Assembly: GCF_905220365.1 (NCBI RefSeq)
Contig: NC_061124.1
Location: 3,598,501 to 3,662,500 of the forward strand
Length of the DNA: 64,000 nt
Source of the DNA: Vanessa cardui
Taxonomy: Eukaryota > Arthropoda > Insecta > Lepidoptera > Nymphalidae
Reading direction: 5' to 3'
The notes below the pieces were generated by a model. It saw only the letters and a program-made list of their open reading frames with translations. It was not told the DNA's origin and did no database searches. Position 1 is the first letter of the stretch. Every line of letters begins with the position of its first letter. The position numbers and the translations under genes are program-made. Of this stretch, positions 51,601-62,100 are shown piece after piece.

Positions 51601-54600
51601 ACCGTGTAAATAGTATATGTCACGTTTTATAAATAGTGTTACATTCAATCGCAAAGCATCTCGAGCTTATACTGGTAATATTCGTCGGAGATTGTCTGTC
51701 CTTCGAACCGATGATATAAATAGACTCACGCGGCCCTTGTATTGTATTGTTTTTATTCTTGAGGTACACACATTGCAATCTTTTGTATGGAAATCCATGC
51801 GAATCAATGAAATTCATCATGGAAATTAAACAAGTATTTATTTAAATACTTCATTTAATATGTATTTAATAAATAAAACATGTTATCATTATAAATTGAC
51901 CACGTCGTATCGTATCGTATTCAAAATTATTATGTATAAACGCGACTTTTCACAGAGCACGTTTATATCATTATTTGTAGTTGAATAAAAAGTTTATAGT
52001 GTGGTCTCAGTGAGCAAGTCGTGCGAAAAATTAAATTTAAAATGATGTAACCGTTACGAGACAACTAAGACGTGTTAAATGATTACCGCAAATACTCAGT
52101 ACTGTTTATTTGTTTTCGTGTTTATTCAAAAAAAAAACATGTAATCTATTTCGAATTTGGAACTTGAAACAAAATATTTGTAATAATATATTTTTTGAAA
52201 TGTATTAGTAAACTAACTAGCTTTTAAATATGACAATCCTCGTTTAAAGAGAGTGATAGTGGATATACATACATAGTAGATAATATGTGATATGATAGAT
52301 TATCATCGGATTCATGCATTTTAGAAACATTTGAGATAAAAAACAAAGATTAAATGTTAAATTCATAAGAACGTCTGACCCGAATTTTAACTCGTAATCA
52401 TCGGTTAAAATAACTGCTATGGCATCTTAGTTTTTATCTTACAATAACTTATCATAAAAAATTTCAACGAGGAAAATTTTTATTATAAATAAAGAATTTT
52501 GAGTGTGTTCTAATTATGTTTTAATTTAATTTAAAATTCAATGTAATTGTGCTGAGAGAAATCCAACTCCTTTCACTACATACTCGACAATAACTGTTAT
52601 CTAATCATATTTTAAATGTTACATAAAGCCATAAGATTCAGGTCTGGTTTTATATTACTTATATATTTTGTTTAACTTCAGACAGACATCTTTTTACAAT
52701 GCGATCAAATAAATATCTATAGAAGTTGCATAAAAAATTCTAACGGTTTATAAAATATACAATTTAATGATTCAATCATTCAATTACCAAGAGAGAGGCT
52801 GCTCTGATATATAAATACTATTCATTTGTTTCGTAACTGACATAGTTAGACAAATATATTCAAAGTTTTAAAATATCGAACAAAATTAATTATGCAAATA
52901 AAAAGAAATTAACATAAATATATGTAAATAGATGACATTTTATGTAATCAATCGAGTTTGTTAAAAATTCGGCTAAAGGTCAATCGTAGTCGTGTCGAGA
53001 TGAGCCGAGATGTTAAGGAAATCGAAAGTTACACCCACATTAAGCTGGTTTCGCGTCAATTGTTCGACTTTCACTGTACCACTTAACACTTTATGACCTT
53101 TACGATAAATATTTACATAATCATGATCGGTTTTATGTAATTCGTATTTATATATTTGGTAATATGTTGCCTTGAGCTAAAATACAAAATTGTGTGCATA
53201 TTTATTTTTTAACTTAAAAAATTGTGTTCGATTCGAATTTCCGAAATCGTAATGGCGTTTATACCCAGCTCATTTCAAAGGTCGAATTAATTACGAACAG
53301 CAAGAATATTATAGACAATCGTCAAACCACATCAAAGCTAAGCTATTTGTGTCACGGAAACATGCAAATAATACAACCTGCCACTGTTATACAATGTACT
53401 CGACATAGATCAGTAATTATGTCATTCCGCAAACTGCGCGTGCGCTCGACCCACAGGGCTCGGGTGTCGCTTGCGTAAAGCTCCACTGTGCATACGCAGT
53501 GCTAATTACACACATCATATATTGCCTTGAAAATATAGGTTATGACATGCTTTCTCTTAAAACGAAATATTCAATTATACAACGTTTTGATAGGATGAAA
53601 CAGTGTGATAAATAATTTTGAATTGTCTCAAGACAATTCATTCGCAGTATTTTATATCGTATTCAATGATAAGATTGTAATGTTATATTTTTATAAGCGC
53701 TGCTTATAAGTGACAATTTTATACATTGACCGGAATTCGTAATTGATTTATTTCAAACTGCACAGAGTTATTAAGTTTTAATCTTGTGGAATGTGTTAGT
53801 TGTTAACCTCGCTTCCGTTAAATTTCAATAAACGAGACCGGCTGCCTTCGCTTATGTAGATGAGCTTATGGCAACTTTTGAATAGAAAATTAATTTTACA
53901 TGAGAAAATTTACCAATACTTGTTAATGTATGCATCAAATAAAGAGAACGTCCATAATTATTTTAAGTATTCCTCGTCTATTCTAAAACAATATTAAATA
54001 GTGATATATTATCGTTTCGTTCGAAAATGTTTACATCTAATTTATTAAGAATGTTAATTTATTGAATATTAAAATTTCAAACGTCAAAAATATATTCATC
54101 ATTGAATTACTTATTTTTACATTACATAATGTCATGTTTGTAGTTATAAATGTCATATTGTATTTCGAAATACCTTAGACGTTCTTCTTCATCGCAAATG
54201 TCAACTTGTACATAACCGGTGAAGCATGACATAAGATACACAGGAATACGTAATTACTTTAACGATACTATTTGATATTTAACAGATTTCTTACAAATTA
54301 AATACTTGGAAATATCTAAAAGAAATCTAGAAGGAGCCGAAGTATAATTGTTTCCAGTTAAATTACATTACATTTTTAGGTACAAACATGCTATGTAATT
54401 AAATATAATTATTATAAAACGTGACTAAATGATCATATAATAATTGGGCTCTTTGTGTTGGTGAAACTTAGATTATTAGTTTGAGATTTATTTTAGGATG
54501 TTAATAACTTACATCCCGTGGCGGTTTTCTGATAAATCGAAAATTGGTATGAGTAACAATGAGTAGGTTAGTGACTAGTACATTGCTCAACACGAGTTTG

Positions 54601-57600
54601 TCGTGTTGCATTCCGCGGAGAAAGAGCGGCCCTGCCCGCGACCGGTATGTTGCAAAATCTGTTGCGTGCTTTAATCACAGCTGAGTAAAGCCTGGAGGTG
54701 ACTTGTTTCGAAACTACATTATAAATTTAAGAAGACGATATAAGATTATCTGGGTCTATTTATATAGTTAATAAAATACTCATTTATTTTAAATATCAAT
54801 GATTAACAAAGTAGTTTTTTTAGTGTAGAAATATATTTAATGTTATTTTCTTTTGTTTAGCTGTTGCCCAAGAATCCTTCAAATGTCCCGATGACTTCGG
54901 CTTCTACCCTCATCACATCTCTTGCGACAAATACTGGAAGTGTGACAACGGCGTCGCTGAACTGAAGACCTGCGGTAACGGACTCGCCTTCGATGCTACC
55001 GACTCCAAATATTTGACTGAAAACTGTGACTACCTCCACAACGTTGAGTGCGGCGAGAGGACACAACTTGGTGAGTTATAAAAAGTTCATGCATTATTTA
55101 CCTACATTACGAAGATACAAACGATAATATTCATACAAAAAATAAGCGTGAAAAAGGCTTACATATAAAGTTTTGTAAAATTAGTTTCGAACTTTTCAAA
55201 AGAAAACTATACGACAAGGTTTTTCACAATAATTTTGTGACTCAACGACAATTACTTGAAAAATTAAGGTAAAATATTATTCTGACCTTGTAAGCAATGC
55301 GGAAATACACCGAAACAATTTCATTTTAAGGATCAATATATTTATTAATCATACATTAAAATAATACTAATAGCGATGAATGGTCAAGGTTAGAGAATAT
55401 ATGATAATAATGTGTAACAAGTCCTACCAGGATGTAACTGAAGGTCACTTGGTTAATGCCTACAGGTGAATACGAAGATTTGACATTTACGTTTGCATAA
55501 ATTCCATAATACGTTCTATATTAATAGCCTTGAACTGGTGAAATTTATTCAAATTGATCTACGTAACTGTATTTAAAAACGAATTAGAAAAACATCTTTA
55601 AATATTAACAATTATGTGTCATTTAAATATTATGATTTGAATCAATAGGTGACTAAGGTATTTTATTGAGTCGAAAATGCTTCCAAGTTTATTATTTAGA
55701 TACTTATGTTAGGCCCAATAATATTGATTATTGGTTAGCATGTATTATATTGTTACTAACAAAGGTTTAACTTTGCCTTGTGTCTACAGAGCCCCCAATC
55801 TCAACTCCCCACTGCACGCGGTTGTACGGTATCTTCGCTGACAACGCCAAATGTGACGTCTTCTGGAACTGCTGGAACGGTGAAGCTTCCCGCTACCAGT
55901 GCAGTCCTGGACTCGCTTACGACAGAGAAGCCCGTGTGTGCATGTGGGCTGACCAGGTCCCTGAGTGCAAGAACGAAGGTAAGCTACAGGACAGCTATCG
56001 ATCACGACGTGATTTGGTTATCTTCTTGACCAAATAATAACGTTACATCTTCATGTTTCTCAGAAGTAGCAAACGGTTTCAATTGCCCCGCCCCTGGTGA
56101 GGTTTCCAACGCTGGATCTTTCAGTCGTCATGCCCACCCCGAAGATTGCCGTAAATATTACATCTGTCTTGAGGGAGTAGCCCGTGAATACGGTTGCCCG
56201 ATCGGAACCGTCTTCAAAATCGGTGATGCTGATGGCACTGGTAACTGCGAAGACCCCGAAGATGTTCCCGGATGGTAAGCTTTATAACACTTAAACTAAT
56301 CTCGTGAACTTACCTTCTCGTTCAAGTAAAACAGTTTTGACTAAACAAACTTGAACTCTATTTACTTCTAAACTCACTAGTTGGATTCCACTGGTCGTGT
56401 TTTAAAAGTCAAATAACAACTTTAATTTTGTCCCTGTAACCCATTGTCTTCCCTGTGACTAACCATACATCTGCACTCTCTACTGCGGTCGGTACATATT
56501 AAGCGTCTGAAGAAAAATGATAATGTTAAGTAAAATAAAAGCACGCCCATCTGAATACAGGAGTATGAATATGCGATACGCCTTTGTTAGATGACGTAAA
56601 ATATTTAGGTCATGTGTGAAGTTTACAGGGATGAAGAAGACTGAAAAATTATGGTTTAGTCACGTAGAGCTCGTGGTCAATGCCGACTTGTATGTAACGG
56701 AGAATGATAAAGAGGGCTTATTTAATCTAACGTAACATTTATGATGACGTCTGAAACTAAGCTCGCCATTACGTAAAATTAACTTCGATTCACTATTATT
56801 TATAAAAAGCACGTAATTCGTTAAAAAATTGTACCGGTATAAATTAATACAAATGAAGGTCGTTTCTTGGGTTGTTTTTTCGAACCAATTCAATAATATA
56901 AAGAAAAATAAAATTTCTCGAGTAAAGCGAGCGGATATTTAGTATTCTTGTTGCCATTTCAAGGCAGTTCACTCGATATTGAGCGTTGTGAACGAGTTCT
57001 TGTTACACAATTAATGATACTCTTAGTCACAACTTCTCGTAGTAAAAGTTGCTAGAATTGTAATATCCTTTTATATAATATTGCGAAAATATTAAAGTTT
57101 AGAGTAATATAGTTGGTAGAAACGAGAGGTAGTAAGGTTGGCGTACCTTTTCAGCGAGGACTACTACGGCGATTTGGATCTGAAGTCAATCCGCAAGAGC
57201 GAACTGCTCGCCGGTCTCCAGAGCAGCGGAGCACACTCCACCCAGCCCAAGATCAAACCTCGCCCCCAAAAAGAAAACTAAATAATCTTCCCACCCCCTA
57301 ACCTTATAATACTCACAACTTTAAGGTCCCAACACAGCACGAGCAACTACAACCTGAACAGGTTTCCATATTAAATCACAGCTCAGTTAATAAAACGTTG
57401 CTTTTGGTGTGTTCAAGACTTAATTTCAGGTTCAAATTCGTATTCGTACTTTAAGTGAGTGAAGCCAATTTGATTTGTATTCATTTCCAATTGCCAAATA
57501 CTTTTCTCGTTGTAACCTTCAATAACAGTTTCGGAAGGCAGGTTAGAAAGTTTGTAGAAAACATACTGCGGTAGCTATATTTATTTTATATTATACGTAG

Positions 57601-58451
57601 ATTTGATAGCGTCCTGTTAGGTAATATCGAGATCGAATTTTACCACGTCATGCTTTTTTTTATAATAGAATTGTAATTTGTTGATGTAATTAGAATAATT
57701 CTGTTTGAAAATGGGTTTGCATTTATGAGTTTGAGATGTGAAACGATGCAACAGGACTTCTAACTCAAAATCAACATTCCGATTGTAACAGCCACGGCCT
57801 TGTAAATAACTTATATACTGATTTCTCGCTGCGACTGAGTGTTGTTGTTCGATATAGAAACTGTAATACTTAAGATTTATGTTTAGTGATAAAAATAAAC
57901 AAAATATATAAAAAAATTATAATGTTGTGTGATTTTCGTTCTTCTATAGTTGCACAATGCACGATGTCTCCCTGTAACATAAACTTTCACCTCCACTCTA
58001 TTTCCTATTTTACTGCATTCACTTTCTAATAACATTTTAATACTATCTTGTATCTCTTTCAGTAATTTCTTGTTCTCTTAGTCTGTATATATTCAACTAG
58101 TAATACTCGCCAGCCTTTTGCTCAACAATACCAAAACCGTTGACGGTTTTGCTAACAAGAGGTATGTTTCTTCGTATTTCGTAAATATTAATTATAGGTT
58201 ATAAGCATTTTTCTAACACTTTACTGGAAATTAATGGAAATTTTAATTCGGAAATTAACTAACGAAATTTGTTATTGTTTATGAAACAAAATTTTGTTGT
58301 CTGATTTAAGATTTGTATAAATATTCTTCATTTGCTTAAAGTTTAGAATTATAATGGTAAGAGCATTTTGTAACACTTTTTTTGATTGTTTTACAGTGAA
58401 GACTACTACGGTGACGTCGACTTGAAGGCCCTCAAGAAGTTGGGATTCTGA
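48700..58451 (+). CDS. Gasp: Gasp (obstructor-C, CPAP3-C type) chitin-binding protein, alternatively spliced
   Basis: Common exons 48700-48745, 54861-55070, 55790-55978 and 56064-56274 join in phase to one of two last exons. This gives 260 residues (last exon 57155-57281) or 236 residues (58397-58451). Residues 1-18 are a signal peptide. Three peritrophin-A (CBM14) domains follow, with six cysteines each: Cys24-Cys79 (spacing 12,5,9,17,7), Cys94-Cys145 and Cys156-Cys219. The words CPDDFGFYPHHISCDKYWKC, CDVFWNCWNGE and SRHAHPEDCRKYYICLEGVA identify Gasp, a protein secreted by tracheal and epidermal cells that binds and organises chitin in arthropods. The third domain's last cysteine codon is completed by the splice (TG + C or TG + T). 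Intron 1 is 6.1 kb. Identification is very secure; the isoform usage is inferred from sequence. Confidence 0.95.
48746..54860 (+). other. Gasp intron 1 (6.1 kb)
   Basis: The donor is GTGG|GTACGT and the acceptor TTTGTTTAG. It contains one SINE (51221-51490) and two GC-rich patches that could be enhancers or internal promoters (53395-53510 and 54590-54690). The rest is AT-rich. The open frames at 48690-48995, 50542-50889 and 51617-51829 are not supported as genes. Confidence 0.7.
51221..51490 (+). mobile_element. tRNA-derived SINE (family 1) in Gasp intron 1
   Basis: It starts 'tagtggttagaacgcg', carries box B GGTTCAAACCC, 'ctcgtgctcgtcggtgaagg', 'aacatcgtgaggaaacctgc' and 'tccaaaccttctcctcaaag', and ends in (GTT)n. 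A short internal deletion after 'cctgcatgtgt' distinguishes it. Confidence 0.8.
57155..57281 (+). CDS. Gasp: Gasp alternative last exon A (long tail)
   Basis: The acceptor CTTTTCAG precedes C-GAG-GAC, completing Cys219. It encodes EDYYGDLDLKSIRKSELLAG and a further 21 residues rich in Ser, Pro, Lys and Gln, then TAA. This is the form resembling insect Gasp tails with a basic C-terminus. AATAAA at 57389-57394 would serve this transcript. Confidence 0.85.
57389..57394 (+). terminator. Polyadenylation signal for Gasp last exon A
   Basis: AATAAA lies 108 bases past the exon A stop codon, making exon A a self-contained terminal exon. Confidence 0.55.
58397..58451 (+). CDS. Gasp: Gasp alternative last exon B (short tail)
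   Basis: The acceptor TTTTACAG precedes T-GAA-GAC, also completing Cys219. It encodes EDYYGDVDLKALKKLGF and stops. The first ten residues are near-identical to exon A, so the two exons arose by duplication. Usage is inferred from the strong acceptor, matching phase and downstream AATAAA. Confidence 0.8.
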
Positions 58452-58897
58452 ATGTCAAGGAGCGACTCCAAGGACAGACTGAAGTTAAACCCTTTTGATT
58501 TGCTTAAAAAGTAAAGCCCTCTTCAGTCTTTAGAAAAGTTTAAAAAATCGTGATTATTATATAAGTTCAATGTTCAAAAAAAACATAATTAGCACAGCAA
58601 ATTAATCTGAAGGTCAGTCTGAAGAGGCGCTCGAGTCGGATGAGATTTAAAAAATTAGAAGATTGCGACGTCTTTTGTTTTTTAAATATGTATTCCAGTT
58701 TTTTTTGTCAAAAAATTAAACTTCATGCAAATGAAAATTTAATTGTTGGCAAAAAATGTTAAGAGTTGTCGCTTTCAAAGTAACCACTTTGATATGGTAC
58801 CATACGTTGTGGTGCTGTGTCGAAATGAACAATGTTTTAGTCATTTAATCTAGATGTAAGTTTTAAATAAGTCAATATTTTTTTATGAATTAATGTA

Positions 58898-58903
58898 AAT
58901 AAA
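58898..58903 (+). terminator. Polyadenylation signal for Gasp last exon B
   Basis: AATAAA 447 bases past the exon B stop, followed by a T-rich stretch. A reverse-strand AATAAA for the convergent gene lies at 58924-58929. Confidence 0.55.
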
Positions 58904-58923
58904 GTCGTAACCGAACAAAGTTT

Positions 58924-58929
58924 TTTATT
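58924..58929 (-). terminator. Polyadenylation signal candidate, convergent peritrophin-A gene
   Basis: AATAAA on the reverse strand about 250 bases past the stop at 59180. It is the first canonical hexamer I see downstream of that gene. Confidence 0.4.
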
Positions 58930-59179
58930 TATTTTAATCAATAGGTACATTTAAATTAAAAAAAAATGTTTCAGAAATTATCAATCATCGACAATTAATT
59001 AGAAATTTTAATTAAGTTCAATTGAGTTTGACACAATGAAACACATTAGTTATTTATATTATTTTAATACTGACAGTTTAGTACAATATAGAAAACTAAA
59101 GGAGACACAATTAATAAAGAATTAAAAATGAAAAATTCAAAAGTATTATTAGTCTTACAAAATTACTAATTAGTGATAT

Positions 59180-62100
59180 CTAATTATCTTCATTAACTCG
59201 GTCCATCCGACTGAGCTCAAGTTGGCGAATGGCATCTTGGCGAGAAAAAGCGACGTGTGTAGACGACCAAGCTGGAGGGAAAGTATTTTATTTGAAATAT
59301 CACTAAAGATGGTATAATATGGTGAATAGTTTGAGTAACAGGAAGAAAATACATCGTGATTCCTTTTGTTTACAAAATGCAATAATTATGAACTTTCAAA
59401 ATTAATATATCGTAAATAAAGTAATAATGACTATGACTGTATCGACCGACAAGTTAGTCTATTAATGGGTTTTTAGAAAACTCTATTTGTGAAACACTCA
59501 CAAATATTATTAATTGCCGTTCAATTGAGCGCTTATGGATAAATTATGGCGTAATAAGAATATTGAATGAATTTCGTTTCATTGAGCCATGATAGTCTAA
59601 TTTGTTCATACCCTGGACGCTATACGATTTATAAAGCACTTCTTATAAGTTCAATGCAATTTTAAAACCAGATTTAAGGTGTTATGTCAGTAGGAATTAG
59701 AAAATAGCTCTGTAAAATTAAAAAGTATTGCTGAATTTCCGATAACATTTACATGATCCATACTTATGTTAAAAGTTCTAATATCTAGAGTCGATTCTGG
59801 TTTATTAGATCTAGAGTTGATTCCGATTATTTAAAAAGTAAATATGAAATGTCTTACTTTGCGTATTATATTCCATTTTATTGATCACGACTTTCTGATC
59901 TGCGGGAGCTGCCGTTGAGGAAGGAATAGCCGGTGCTATAAAACCAGGTACGTTTTGTATTGTAGAGCTTGATTCTGAAGACGATGGCGTCATTTGTGTG
60001 CTTGATGGAGCATTTGTCGTTTCAATGGTAGCGTTGCATTGAACTCTACTTTTATAATCACATACGCCAAGATTCTGAAAAATATTTCGAATACATATTA
60101 TAAGATTAATAAATATAATTTAGCTTTGGTTATTTCAACGAAATATTATAATTGCTATTAGAGTATGTGACAATCATTCGATCGTAAAAATATTATCAAG
60201 ATATTTATCATCTTGGGTTATCACATCACAGTTGGGAACTTAGATGTTTCTTAATATGTTCAAAGACAACCAATAATTATTATTGTGGTTTATCTATAGC
60301 TTAAAGTACCGAAGACAAAGATCGTGTACTGGGACGTAATACGAATATATGTATTTTCAGATGTGTTAAGAATAAGAAAATTTATTTAAAGTTATATTAT
60401 TATTCAGGTGATGCGCTAACCGAACTTACTCTTATTCTACGAATTGTTTTAATTCGTGGACTTGAAGATTAGAGTGAGTGAGTAGAGTTAAATAGAAATT
60501 ATTTTATATAGAAGAAGAGGTTATTGTATCTCATTGTAAATAATAAAATAATTAAGTAAATTAATGAATAGCATAGAGTTCTATTTGCTTTTTCAAAGGT
60601 TCGCCAGCGTAGGTGACGCGCGCAGCCTCTATGTTAATGAAGTGTACAATAAAAATGATGCGGTGTCTTGATTAGAAAGGCAAGTGGCCTTGTTATCTAG
60701 GATTAAATTGTTCATCTACACAGGATTTGCGGATCGATTGACTACTTTAAGAATATTGAGTATTTTATAACTTTTTTTAACCTTTTTGTGCTCCAAGGTC
60801 TTATGGCAATAAAGTTTTGATCTGAATAAAATTATCTCATTATTTGATAAATATACAATTTGATAAGATCGAATAAACCTATAATTACTATTGGTTCAAT
60901 CTACAATCTGTTATTAAGAACCACCAACAATTTAATTATCAATGTTACAATAGAAAGATTGCTAACAATTGACCACATAATACTAGTTAGCTGCAGCTTC
61001 GCTCCCTTTTTAGGAGGCTGGTTGTCAGTTGTTATGAGTAGGCGTAAAAAGTAGCCTACGCCCTTTGGAGTCTAAGCTAGTTGATGCCAAATTTCATTCT
61101 GAATTCGGTTCAGCTTGGACGTTAAAGAGCAAAAGACAGACAAAAAATCGACACTAAAATATATCAAATTCGGACTATTTCTGTAAATGTACGTGTTTCA
61201 AAGTAAAATATACCCTAGTCTATTAATTGTTTCCTATTTTTAAGCTTTCATATTGATAAACACCTAATCATGTCATGTAACAACAACAACAACAACAGCA
61301 GCCTGTAAATTAGCCTGTAATAAAGCCTGGGCTAAAGGCCTCCTCTCCTTTTGAGTAGAAGGTTTGGAACATATTCCACCACGCCGTTCCAATGCGGGTT
61401 GGTGGAATACAAATGTGGCAGAATTTCTGTGAAATTTGTCACATGCAGGTTTCCTCACGGTGTTTTCCTTCACCGCTGAGCACGAGATGAATTATAAAGA
61501 CAAATTAAGCACACGAATCAGTGGTGCTTGCCTGGGTTTGAACCCGCATGTCATGTCATGTAAACATTTATAAAATAAAAATTACCTCGCTATAGACGAG
61601 ATCAGCGGGGCACTTGAACCTGACTGGGAGACCGCTTACGCACACGAAAAATTCGTTACAGTCCGCTTCATTACTGAACGCTTCGAAGTCCTTACTGCAG
61701 AGTGGTCGTGGATCTGTGGCGTTAAAGGCTAATCGTTAAATACACATAAAATCATTGTATGCTTATATAAGACTTTATGAGAGTACATTTAAAAGACACT
61801 CCTAGGCGATATTCACTGTATTACAAATATGCTAATTTCAAATAGTTATTAAAATAAAGATTCATATTATTATAATTGATATGATAAGTATATAACGTAA
61901 TAAATAATATAAAAACACAAGACAACTTAAATGGTTCGGACGTTAGTCTGTAAATAGGAAAATAATAAAAAAATTAGGTGAAGGAATTTGTTGGAATATA
62001 TTTTTGCCAATATTATAAAAACTTAGACAATCCAATCTAATGATAATCAATTTCGTGTAAAACATTAGTTGTATTCAAAATATGCGAGGCGGAAGAAACA

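Noticed and set aside
54857..55066. Reverse-strand frame opposite Gasp exon 2 (also 55784-56005)
   Set aside because: It is antisense to a strongly conserved coding exon; it is open only because of codon bias on the sense strand.
55778..56029. Overlapping frame on Gasp exon 3
   Set aside because: It is the +1 shadow of the exon that encodes the second chitin-binding domain and reads past the splice donor.
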